Under the pieces are notes generated by a model that searched no databases, was not told the DNA's origin, and saw only the letters and a list, made by a program, of their open reading frames with translations. From an uncultured Clostridia bacterium (lineage in GTDB: Bacteria > Bacillota > Clostridia > Oscillospirales > CAG-272), in assembly GCA_946404295.1 (NCBI GenBank), contig CAMJDE010000103.1, forward strand, positions 1-6,803: DNA of 6,803 nt, given 5' to 3'. The position numbers and the translations under genes are program-made. Positions 1 through 4,812 of this stretch are shown here, one piece after another (the first letter of the stretch is position 1; each line of letters begins with the position of its first letter).

Positions 1-1599
1 CTCCTGGGTTCGAGAGGCACCGAGTGAACGCCAATACCCCCCGCCCCGCGCAAGGCGGGGCGGGGGTACTGGTGGCACAAGACTACAATTGCTCGAACCT
101 GAAGAAGTCTGAAAAACCCTTTGCTTCGCGCCGGAAATCTCTTTTTCGATCTTCTGTACGTATTTGGGATTTACCTTGATATGTTCGGGATTCTCCGTAA
201 AATTGAAGTTGATAACAATCCTGTCCTCGTACAGAATGATCTCTCGGATAAAAGTGTTGACAATCAGTTTCCTGACTCTGACGTCGGCGGTATCGTCGAA
301 CACGCATTTGCTTAAAAACTGGACGATCTCTTTTGGCGTCTGGAGCGCATAATTGCGGTTTTTCTCTTTTTCAATCTCGCAATTAAGTTGCGTAATTTCA
401 ACTTCGAGTTCCGTCAACCTGCTTTTTGTCGCCTCGGTAATAATCCCTTGCTCGATTGCCTTGATCATATTGGTCTGCGCTTTCACAGCGTCGGCACGTT
501 TTTTCTCAAGGTGCTTCAGCGTCACGTTTTCAGCAGTTCCCTTTTTGTGTATTGCATAAATCTCCTCCGCTATCTCCTGAACGGTTTTGGCGCTCTCGAA
601 TACCCGCATCGTCGAGCTGATCACAACGTCTTCGAGCCATTGTTTCTGAACGGGCTTCATTTCGCACGGCGCTTTTTTCTTCTGGCGAGACTGGCAGAGA
701 TAGTAATAATGAACAGCGCCGGTGTGAGAGGTCCCGCTGTACCCGATCATCTTTTGTTTGCAATCGCCGCAGATCAATTTCCCGGAAAGGATAAAATCGA
801 AGATCTCTTTCTTCCGGCTGGGAGCGATTTTGTTTTCTTCATTGATCGCGTTGACCTTCTCCCATAAATCGTCGGAGATGATACGGGGAAAGATGCTGGT
901 GTAGATCTGTCCCTGTCTCTCGACGACGCCGGTGTACTTTTTATCGTGCAAAATGTGATAGAGATATCGGTGCTCGAACGGTTCGCCGTTTCTCCGACGG
1001 TAGCCGCGTTCGTTAAAAACCTTGATAATACCGTGTGCCCGATACCCCTGCGAGTACATTAAAAACGCTTCCTTTATAATGGTGCTCTCGTACTCGTTGA
1101 CAACGTATTTTTTGTCGATAATATCGTAGCCGTAAATCGAGTGTCCACCAGTTGCGTTCCCTTTTCGCCAGCTCTCTTTCAATCCGCGAACGACTTTTTG
1201 AGTAAGCTCTTCCGAGTAATATTGATTGAAGCCCTCGAGTATGGTTTCCATCATTCTTCCCTCGGGGGTATCGGTCAGGTTTTCCATAGCCGACAAGATC
1301 ACGACGCCGTTATCCCGCAGTGCCTTTTTGTGAATGACCGATTCAAACTTGTTTCGGGAAAAACGGTCGAGTTTGTAAACGAGAATATACTGCCATTGTT
1401 TGTTCGCGCTGTCTTTCAGCATTTTCTGAAAAGCGGCGCGATTGTCGTTGGTACCGGTCATCGCCCTGTCGATATAGGTGTCGACGATCAGAATATCGTG
1501 CATTTTGGCGTAATCCTGACAAACCCGGATCTGCCCTTCAATCGATTGCTCCGTCTGGCTATCGCAACTGTAACGGGCATAGATAACTGCTGTTTTCAT
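1..1599 (-). CDS. Large serine recombinase (site-specific integrase), 3' end beyond the window
   Basis: This is a large serine recombinase of the resolvase/invertase superfamily, expected to integrate and excise the element it sits on. I read 533 uninterrupted codons from ATG 1599, preceded by AGGAGA about 9 bases upstream. Seen: the N-terminal catalytic segment YARYSCDSQTEQSIEGQ with the nucleophile Ser11; YKLDRFSR at residues 75-82 with the active-site arginines R79 and R82; and a recombinase domain around 150-260. A zinc ribbon has Cys277, Cys280, Cys302 and Cys312, and a charged coiled-coil stretch spans about 355-420. A conserved-looking C-terminal segment ends near residue 510. The last roughly 25 codons (Pro, Gly and Arg rich) look non-native and cross a GC hairpin; no stop occurs before the left edge. 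It is divergent from the 60-residue gene and the LexA-like repressor, a usual layout for the end of a prophage, ICE or IME. Class identity is firm; the exact C-terminus is not. Confidence 0.95.
   Translation of the reverse strand, partial: MKTAVIYARYSCDSQTEQSIEGQIRVCQDYAKMHDILIVDTYIDRAMTGTNDNRAAFQKMLKDSANKQWQYILVYKLDRFSRNKFESVIHKKALRDNGVVILSAMENLTDTPEGRMMETILEGFNQYYSEELTQKVVRGLKESWRKGNATGGHSIYGYDIIDKKYVVNEYESTIIKEAFLMYSQGYRAHGIIKVFNERGYRRRNGEPFEHRYLYHILHDKKYTGVVERQGQIYTSIFPRIISDDLWEKVNAINEENKIAPSRKKEIFDFILSGKLICGDCKQKMIGYSGTSHTGAVHYYYLCQSRQKKKAPCEMKPVQKQWLEDVVISSTMRVFESAKTVQEIAEEIYAIHKKGTAENVTLKHLEKKRADAVKAQTNMIKAIEQGIITEATKSRLTELEVEITQLNCEIEKEKNRNYALQTPKEIVQFLSKCVFDDTADVRVRKLIVNTFIREIILYEDRIVINFNFTENPEHIKVNPKYVQKIEKEISGAKQRVFQTSSGSSNCSLVPPVPPPRLARGGGYWRSLGASRTQE
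35..68. repeat. GC-rich inverted repeat (hairpin) at the recombinase 3' end
   Basis: Arms 35-49 and 55-68 pair over 14 base pairs (TACCCCC, one bulged C, then GCCCCGC, against GCGGGGC and GGGGGTA) around a five-base loop. No T-run follows on either strand, so it is not a standard rho-independent terminator. It lies inside the open frame of the recombinase, where the protein has become proline/glycine/arginine-rich. It could be host DNA next to the attachment junction, or a structured site at the element end. Confidence 0.6.
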
Positions 1600-1634
1600 C
1601 CATCTGTTCTCCTATTTCTTTTTTTATCTTTCGA

Positions 1635-1652
1635 CGGATACTTCGTTATCCG
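1635..1652. promoter_or_regulatory. CGGATA-N6-TATCCG dyad (candidate operator)
   Basis: A perfect 6-base inverted repeat with a six-base centre (CTTCGT) overlaps the -10 of the recombinase promoter. The same arms recur at 1754-1768 in the mirrored promoter. The binding protein is unknown. Confidence 0.5.
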
Positions 1653-1671
1653 ATTTTGGCGAAGCAGTCAA
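1643..1671 (-). promoter_or_regulatory. Probable promoter of the serine recombinase
   Basis: On the minus strand TTGACT (1671-1666), a 17-base spacer and TAACGA (1648-1643) lie about 45 bases upstream of the recombinase ATG. The -35 is good and the -10 is weak, which suits a regulated gene. The CGGATA/TATCCG dyad at 1635-1652 covers the -10, so a bound protein would block it. Confidence 0.55.
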
Positions 1672-1734
1672 GGGAAAACGAAAAAGAATTGGATCGCGTC
1701 TTTCTTTTTGACGTTGTTTCAATTGTTTTTCGCC

Positions 1735-1763
1735 TTGACTGCGCCGACGGAATCGGATAAACT
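1735..1763 (+). promoter_or_regulatory. Probable promoter towards the 60-residue gene
   Basis: TTGACT (1735-1740), exactly 17 bases, then TAAACT (1758-1763). It is the mirrored relative of the recombinase promoter, with the same -35 and spacing and with AATCGGA at the end of the spacer. It lies about 120 bases upstream of the TTG start at 1885, so the transcript would have a long leader. Confidence 0.55.
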
Positions 1764-1768
1764 ATCCG
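1754..1768. promoter_or_regulatory. CGGATA-N3-TATCCG dyad (candidate operator)
   Basis: This perfect 6-base inverted repeat with an AAC centre overlaps the -10 TAAACT. It has the same arms as the dyad at 1635-1652 but a centre three bases shorter, so the half-sites sit at a different helical phase in the two promoters. Confidence 0.5.
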
Positions 1769-1823
1769 CCGAGAAAGAAAAAAGCCGAATATCTTTTTTC
1801 TTATCGAAATTGACGATATATGA

Positions 1824-1850
1824 CCAACTCGAAGTTTTTCTTCGACTTGG
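1824..1850 (+). promoter_or_regulatory. Dyad copy 1 upstream of the 60-residue gene
   Basis: Inverted repeat with arms CCAACTCGAAG and CTTCGACTTGG (10 of 11 positions pair) around TTTTT. A related element lies at 3263-3289 upstream of the HTH gene, matching 23 of 28 positions in the same orientation. In both cases exactly five bases separate the dyad from a -10-like hexamer (here GATACT at 1856-1861). It takes the place of a -35 box, which fits an activator site or an operator. No T-run follows, so it is not a terminator. Confidence 0.55.
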
Positions 1851-1884
1851 ATTGCGATACTGTTCCCGGAAAGGGGGTGAACCT

Positions 1885-2067
1885 TTGAGTACAGGAACAA
1901 CAAAAAAAGCAAAAAGCAAAAAAGATCGGGAGGTCATTCTTACAGGGAAACCGTGTCTTGACAGTCTTTCTCAAAGCGAGCGAAAACTGTTTCTTTCGAC
2001 GTTGTTGGAAATCATGATCGAGATGCGAGAAGAAAAAGATCGTCGTACAAACAAGAGAGACAAATAA
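1885..2067 (+). CDS. Small basic protein of unknown function (60 aa, TTG start)
   Basis: I do not recognise this protein. The start is TTG 1885, chosen because AAGGGGGTGA (1871-1880) is a good ribosome binding site at the right distance; the frame is open further upstream but no other start there has a comparable site. The first 15 residues are almost all Lys, Thr, Ser and Ala. A middle part around residues 29-50 (SQSERKLFLSTLLEIMIEM) should form an amphipathic helix, and the tail is again charged. Its position, facing away from the recombinase under a mirrored promoter and before the repressor, suggests a regulator or recombination accessory factor, but that is inference from context only. 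A basic DNA-binding role is plausible; no named family is claimed. Confidence 0.65.
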   Translation: MSTGTTKKAKSKKDREVILTGKPCLDSLSQSERKLFLSTLLEIMIEMREEKDRRTNKRDK

Positions 2068-2097
2068 GATATTTTTTCAAAAAAACTGATTTCCCTC

Positions 2098-2126
2098 TTG
2101 ACAAACGCTTTTCCTCTTGCTATAAT
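2098..2126 (+). promoter_or_regulatory. Consensus promoter of the LexA-like repressor
   Basis: TTGACA (2098-2103), 17 bases, TATAAT (2121-2126), with TGC before the -10 forming an extended -10. Both hexamers match the vegetative sigma-factor consensus exactly. Such a strong promoter ahead of an operator is typical of an autorepressed gene. Confidence 0.9.
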
Positions 2127-2139
2127 TGGAAACGTAAGC

Positions 2140-2153
2140 GGAACAGATGTTCC
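2140..2153. promoter_or_regulatory. SOS box / LexA operator (GAAC-N4-GTTC)
   Basis: GGAACAGATGTTCC is palindromic apart from its central two bases and contains GAAC-N4-GTTC, the core of the Gram-positive LexA (DinR) box. It begins 14 bases after the -10, just past the expected transcription start, and ends 15 bases before the ATG. A repressor bound there would block early transcription. I found no second copy in the window. Confidence 0.85.
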
Positions 2154-2168
2154 ACATAGGGGGCGGAT

Positions 2169-2765
2169 ATGAGACACAAGGATCAAGCCACGTTTGAGAA
2201 AATAGAGAAATTCGTCAACGATTTTTCCGATCGATACGATTTTTCGCCGACGATGGCCGAAATAGCGGATGCAATCGGGATCGGCAAAACGACGGTTTAT
2301 CGGTATTTGTCGCAAATGAAGAAAGACGGCGTGGTTGATTACTCCGGTTTCCGTAACGTCAAGACAACGAAAACCAACATTCAATCCGTACGTATTCCCG
2401 TTCTCGGCGCGATTGCCTGCGGTATCCCGAAGTTTGCGGAAGAAAACATCGAGGAATACGTAAAACTGCCCGTTTCCTTATTCGGTCAAGGTGACTACTT
2501 TATTCTTCGGGCTGTCGGCGATTCTATGATCGGGGCAAGCATCGAGGACGGAGATCTTGTTTTAATAAGGAAGCAAGATTACGCAAACGAGGGACAGATC
2601 GTAGTCGCGCTGATCAACAATGACGCGACGCTCAAACGGTTCTATCCCGAACCGAAGAAGCATCGCGTCAGACTCCATCCCGAGAACCCGGAGATGGACG
2701 ATATCATTACCAAGGACTGTGAGATTCAAGGCGTCGCGGTCAAAGTATTCAAAGATCTGAAGTAA
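2169..2765 (+). CDS. lexA: LexA-type self-cleaving transcriptional repressor
   Basis: This is a 198-residue repressor with the LexA layout. A winged HTH covers residues 1-65 (SPTMAEIADAIGIGKTTVYRYL at 26-47). After a linker comes the S24 autocleavage domain. The probable scissile bond is Cys84-Gly85 within VLGAIACGIP, where most LexA proteins have Ala-Gly and UmuD has Cys-Gly. The serine is in GDSMIG (Ser119) and the lysine in ATLKRF (Lys156). All three positions match E. coli LexA numbering, so the fold appears complete. When RecA filaments form on single-stranded DNA such proteins cut themselves and release their targets. The start ATG has AGGGGG five bases upstream. The SOS box in its own promoter indicates autoregulation. 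Next to a recombinase it may be an element-borne copy that couples excision or lytic genes to DNA damage, rather than the host's main LexA; the sequence cannot tell which. Confidence 0.9.
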   Translation: MRHKDQATFEKIEKFVNDFSDRYDFSPTMAEIADAIGIGKTTVYRYLSQMKKDGVVDYSGFRNVKTTKTNIQSVRIPVLGAIACGIPKFAEENIEEYVKLPVSLFGQGDYFILRAVGDSMIGASIEDGDLVLIRKQDYANEGQIVVALINNDATLKRFYPEPKKHRVRLHPENPEMDDIITKDCEIQGVAVKVFKDLK

Positions 2766-2840
2766 AAAGGTGAACGCCCACCCAAAACCGCTTTTGAAAT
2801 AAACCATGGGGAGCATCCTGTTTCAAAGGAGGTGTCGTCG

Positions 2841-3071
2841 GTGGGAGAAGGCAAATCCTTTTACGTATGCTGTTCGATTTGCAGCAGACCGATCGCCCGG
2901 TCAAAACGTTGCGACGGTATCGAGATAACCTGCTCGAAATGCGGAAGTCGATTGCGAATTGTCGTAGATCCGAGTTCGCGGGTATCGGTCGAAATAGTAA
3001 AGGATAAAATGTTCGAAAAACTTAATAACTCTGTTGCGCCTAGAAACGTTGGACTCGGCTTGAACCGTTAG
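2841..3071 (+). CDS. Small zinc-ribbon protein, Com-like (76 aa, GTG start)
   Basis: GTG 2841 is the preferred start because AAAGGAGGTG (2825-2834) sits just before it; an in-frame GTG at 2832 lies inside that ribosome binding site. Seen: CysXXCys at residues 11-14 and 31-34, with an extra Cys at 10 and 24, spaced as in a small zinc ribbon. The pattern C-x2-C, then RCDGIEITCSKCG, resembles the short zinc-finger proteins related to phage Mu Com, which activates translation of a downstream gene by binding mRNA. That likeness rests on the motif only. The residues after about 45 are unremarkable. It lies 75 bases after the repressor with no terminator between, so it is probably cotranscribed and SOS-controlled. 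It could be an RNA- or DNA-binding accessory protein. Confidence 0.75.
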   Translation: MGEGKSFYVCCSICSRPIARSKRCDGIEITCSKCGSRLRIVVDPSSRVSVEIVKDKMFEKLNNSVAPRNVGLGLNR

Positions 3072-3135
3072 GATCGTCGCACGTGACAGTTAAAGTCTGC
3101 TATGGGATTGGAATTGGCTGAGAATCAATAGGCTT

Positions 3136-3185
3136 CCGGCAGATAGGTTATCCAGCAAGGGATAAGTCTATCTGTCGGCTTTTTT
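3136..3185 (+). terminator. Rho-independent terminator 1 after the repressor/zinc-ribbon unit
   Basis: CCGGCAGATAG (3136-3146) pairs with CTATCTGTCGG (3168-3178) with one G-U pair. A second inner stem TTATCC/GGATAA (3148-3153, 3160-3165) closes a six-base loop, and six T follow at 3180-3185. It ends transcription from the 2098 promoter. Confidence 0.9.
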
Positions 3186-3190
3186 ATAAA

Positions 3191-3231
3191 CCCGTCAAGG
3201 TAGGATTTGTCCTGCTCTTGACGGGCTTTTT
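3191..3231 (+). terminator. Rho-independent terminator 2 (tandem)
   Basis: CCCGTCAAG (3191-3199) pairs with CTTGACGGG (3217-3225). The inner GTAGGA/TCCTGC extends the stem around a TTTG loop, and TTTTT (3227-3231) followed by a second T-run completes it. It starts five bases after the T-run of the first terminator, so the two insulate the downstream unit. Confidence 0.9.
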
Positions 3232-3262
3232 GTTTTTCAAAAAAGTTTTTCAAATCTTTTTT

Positions 3263-3289
3263 CCAAGTCGAAATTTTCCTTCGAGTTAG
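3263..3289 (+). promoter_or_regulatory. Dyad copy 2 upstream of the HTH gene
   Basis: Arms CCAAGTCGAAA and CTTCGAGTTAG around TTTTC. Compared with the element at 1824-1850 it matches 23 of 28 positions. Five bases later comes TAGAAT (3295-3300), a fair -10, while no -35 hexamer is present at the right place. The same arrangement upstream of two separate genes points to a shared regulator, possibly the HTH protein encoded just downstream. Confidence 0.55.
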
Positions 3290-3338
3290 AGTTTTAGAAT
3301 ACAGGCGAAAACGCAAAGAAAGGAGGTGACAATCGGAT

Positions 3339-3674
3339 ATGGCAGCGGCGGAAAGACGTCAGGCAATTCTTGAGGCGTTATGCGTTCGCCGACATGAAAC
3401 GCGGGAAAACCTCGCGCGAGAGTTCGGCGTAACCAAACGTACTATTGAAAGCGACGTAGTAATCTTGTCGCTTGCATATCCGATCTACACAACGCAGGGT
3501 ACGGGCGGCGGTATTCACGTAATGGACGGTTTCTATTTAAGTAAAAGACAGTTGAACGATAAGGAAATCGCTTTTTTGGAGAAACTGCTCCCTGCTCTTT
3601 CCGGCGAGGATAGAAGAACTATGCTCGGAATCATTCAAACCATAAAAGGAGGTAAAGGAATTGTACAGCACTAA
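3339..3674 (+). CDS. Short HTH regulator, DeoR/HTH_11-like, no effector domain (111 aa)
   Basis: A winged helix-turn-helix protein. Residues 4-60 fit the HTH_11/DeoR-type N-terminal domain: RRQAILEALCVRR, then ETRENLAREFGVTKRTIESDV as the helix-turn-helix, then a wing around YTTQGTGGGIHV. In YafY-type relatives this domain is followed by a WYL effector domain and in DeoR proteins by a sugar-phosphate domain. Here only about 45 further residues follow, with a helix near 72-100 (QLNDKEIAFLEKLLPAL). It is therefore a DNA-binding module with, at most, a small dimerisation helix. Start ATG 3339 has AAAGGAGGTGAC nine bases upstream. The upstream dyad may be its own operator (inference). Its last 14 bases overlap the next gene, which suggests coupled translation and a shared task. 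Confidence 0.85.
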   Translation: MAAAERRQAILEALCVRRHETRENLAREFGVTKRTIESDVVILSLAYPIYTTQGTGGGIHVMDGFYLSKRQLNDKEIAFLEKLLPALSGEDRRTMLGIIQTIKGGKGIVQH

Positions 3675-3933
3675 AGTTTCGGTTGCGACCGGATTTTTGA
3701 ACGCTTATCGGACGCGCGATTTTATCGTCGAGCAGGACGTCAGAATTCAGTTCGATTGCTTGGACGGCAATTCAATCGTCAGTCACGATAAATATTACCG
3801 TCGTACGCCGAAACTGGATGAAGACTATGAACGGCTTTTCCGCAGACGGATCAACGTAGACGGAAAGCGTTTTCCGACTTCAATGTACACAAGAGAGTAC
3901 ATTGAGGACGCGGAATCATTCCCCATCGGGTAA
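3661..3933 (+). CDS. Unknown 90-residue protein, translationally coupled to the HTH gene
   Basis: I do not recognise the family. The start is TTG 3661, eight bases after a strong AAAAGGAGG, inside the end of the HTH gene and in another frame. The protein is polar and charged. The first half looks beta-rich (TKVSVATGFL, FIVEQDVRIQFDCL) and the second half holds many Arg, Lys, Tyr and Asp residues (RRTPKLDEDYERLFRRRINVDGKRF). There is no signal peptide or membrane segment, so it should be cytoplasmic. Overlap with the HTH gene suggests it acts with that regulator, for example as a partner or antirepressor, but nothing in the residues proves this. No terminator is seen after it. Confidence 0.7.
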   Translation: MYSTKVSVATGFLNAYRTRDFIVEQDVRIQFDCLDGNSIVSHDKYYRRTPKLDEDYERLFRRRINVDGKRFPTSMYTREYIEDAESFPIG

Positions 3934-4136
3934 CCCGGACGCATTTAATTGAAACCGACTGAATCGCGCGGTGCCTTGCAAGCAAGAGTGGCCACTCGCC
4001 GTAAGATCGTCGCACGAAACACAACGTTTCAGATCACGCGCCCGTTACCATATTACAACTGAATATGCTGAGCTACCGGCAACACGGGCAAAAGCCATTC
4101 AAAAAAACAAAACAAAAAACAGGAGGAAAAAGAAAA
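3934..4136 (+). promoter_or_regulatory. Gene-free leader with small dyads before the right-hand operon
   Basis: No convincing gene, tRNA or strong promoter is seen in these 203 bases. They hold a perfect 12-base palindrome GAGTGGCCACTC (3986-3997), the dyad GAAAC-ACAAC-GTTTC (4016-4030) and the dyad CATATT-N7-AATATG (4049-4067). A possible weak promoter is TTTCAG (4028-4033) with TATTAC 18 bases later. The last 35 bases are almost pure A with a few C and G, a likely unstructured stretch before the ribosome binding site AGGAGGA at 4121-4127. This is the natural place for the promoter and control of the operon that follows; it could also hold a replication or transfer origin. Confidence 0.4.
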
Positions 4137-4433
4137 ATGGCGAAGAAAGAAAACCCCACTACCCCGGCCGCGAACGGCGGCAAGTACAACCAGCGTCGGT
4201 GGTCCGTCCCGTCCAAGCGGGCGAAGGGCTACGCGGCGGATCGCAAGGCGAAGGTCCACACCTACGGCAAGAAGGAAGGCGCCGAGCTGACCGACTTCGA
4301 GGCGGGCATCCGTTCCGGCTACCTGCAGTGTCAGGGCGACCACGCCGGTCTGTACAAGTACAAGAAGGCGATCTCCGAGGGCAAGTCCAAACAGGAAGCC
4401 GCTCGGATCTCGCGCGAAAAGTCCAAGAAGTGA
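4137..4433 (+). CDS. Small, very basic protein of unknown function (98 aa)
   Basis: ATG 4137 is chosen as the start because AGGAGGA lies ten bases upstream; the frame is open further left but without a ribosome binding site. The protein has about 24 Lys/Arg against 10 Asp/Glu, so it should bind nucleic acid or another acidic partner. The first 20 residues (MAKKENPTTPAANGGKYNQR) look disordered. The middle has Tyr-rich segments, and the end (AISEGKSKQEAARISREK) should be a helix. No membrane segment or signal peptide is seen. Lys is nearly always AAG and Gly mostly GGC, unlike the AAA-rich genes to the left, a sign of high expression or of different origin. It heads a tight operon (19 bases to the next gene). 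DNA-packaging, relaxosome or RNA-binding roles are all open; I do not recognise the family. Confidence 0.8.
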   Translation: MAKKENPTTPAANGGKYNQRRWSVPSKRAKGYAADRKAKVHTYGKKEGAELTDFEAGIRSGYLQCQGDHAGLYKYKKAISEGKSKQEAARISREKSKK

Positions 4434-4452
4434 GAGAAAGGAGGTGTAACAG

Positions 4453-4794
4453 ATGGCTAACAAGATCTTTGTTGAGAAGGAAGCCTACGAGAAGGACGGC
4501 AAGACCTATTTCGGTTACTGCGTTCGCGGTACGGTTCGCGGCAAGGATGTGAGGGTTGCGGTTATCCCGCCCGATTTCGGGGGGTATCGCGTTCTGGACA
4601 TCGTTTACGGGGACGCTATGGAAGCGGAACTCGTTGCGAAGCCGTTCGAGATCCGTGACGATAAGACCAAGCGAGTCGTTCGCGGCAATACCTATGCGGT
4701 GCGTACCGTGGAAGACAACGGCACGATCTACGAGTGCGCGATCAAGCCGGCGAAGCCTTCGGACAAGTCCCTGCTCGAGATGCTCATGCGTTGA
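4453..4794 (+). CDS. Unknown 113-residue beta-rich protein
   Basis: I cannot name the family. ATG 4453 follows AAAGGAGGTGT at a good distance. The sequence alternates in short predicted strands, for example KTYFGYCVRGTVRGKDVRVAVIP at 17-39, then YRVLDIVY, AELVAKPFEI, GNTYAVRTV and YECAIKPA. It finishes with a short helix (SDKSLLEMLM). No signal peptide or membrane segment is present, so it should be cytoplasmic. A compact all-beta fold of this size, next to a strongly basic protein, would suit a single-stranded nucleic-acid binder of OB-fold type, but no family motif confirms it. Codon use is biased like its neighbours, and the gene is 18-19 bases from each, so the four products are probably made together and in quantity. 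Confidence 0.8.
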   Translation: MANKIFVEKEAYEKDGKTYFGYCVRGTVRGKDVRVAVIPPDFGGYRVLDIVYGDAMEAELVAKPFEIRDDKTKRVVRGNTYAVRTVEDNGTIYECAIKPAKPSDKSLLEMLMR

Positions 4795-4812
4795 CAGAAA
4801 GGGGAAAACTGA

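Larger units (their letters stand above)
1631..1772. repeat. Imperfect long inverted repeat carrying divergent promoters
   Basis: The left arm (1631-1691, read on minus) and the right arm (1720-1772, read on plus) align in blocks. These are CAATT-n-TTTTTCG, CCTTGACTGC, AATCGGATAA, and TATCCG followed by T/C and CGA, separated by small gaps. The arms point away from each other, one towards the recombinase and one towards the 60-residue gene. The shared blocks include the -35, the -10 region and a dyad, so this is a duplicated, mirrored promoter/operator rather than a transposon end. About 28 bases separate the arms. Confidence 0.7.

Noticed and set aside
7..99. GGTTCGAG at 7-14 (plus) and 92-99 (minus), like a tRNA T-arm or an attachment-site arm
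   Set aside because: The flanks do not form a T-stem and only eight bases match, so neither a tRNA nor a defined att site can be supported.
388..867. A 159-codon plus-strand frame
   Set aside because: It is antisense to the zinc-ribbon and coiled-coil part of the recombinase and has no start signal.
1141..1884. The long plus-strand frame that continues into the 60-residue gene
   Set aside because: Its first part is antisense to the recombinase catalytic domain and the rest crosses the promoter region. Only the part from TTG 1885 has a ribosome binding site.
2068..2097. T-run and A-run after the 60-residue gene as a terminator
   Set aside because: The pairing would be only A-T with no GC stem, so it is unlikely to terminate transcription.
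3102..3131. A nine-codon leader-peptide-like frame just before the first terminator
   Set aside because: It has no ribosome binding site, no runs of a single amino-acid codon and no alternative antiterminator pairing that I could find.
4066..4080. CTGAGCTACCGGC, which reads as a tRNA D-arm on the minus strand
   Set aside because: No matching GAGC to close the D-stem, no anticodon arm and no T-arm or acceptor follow at the right distances.
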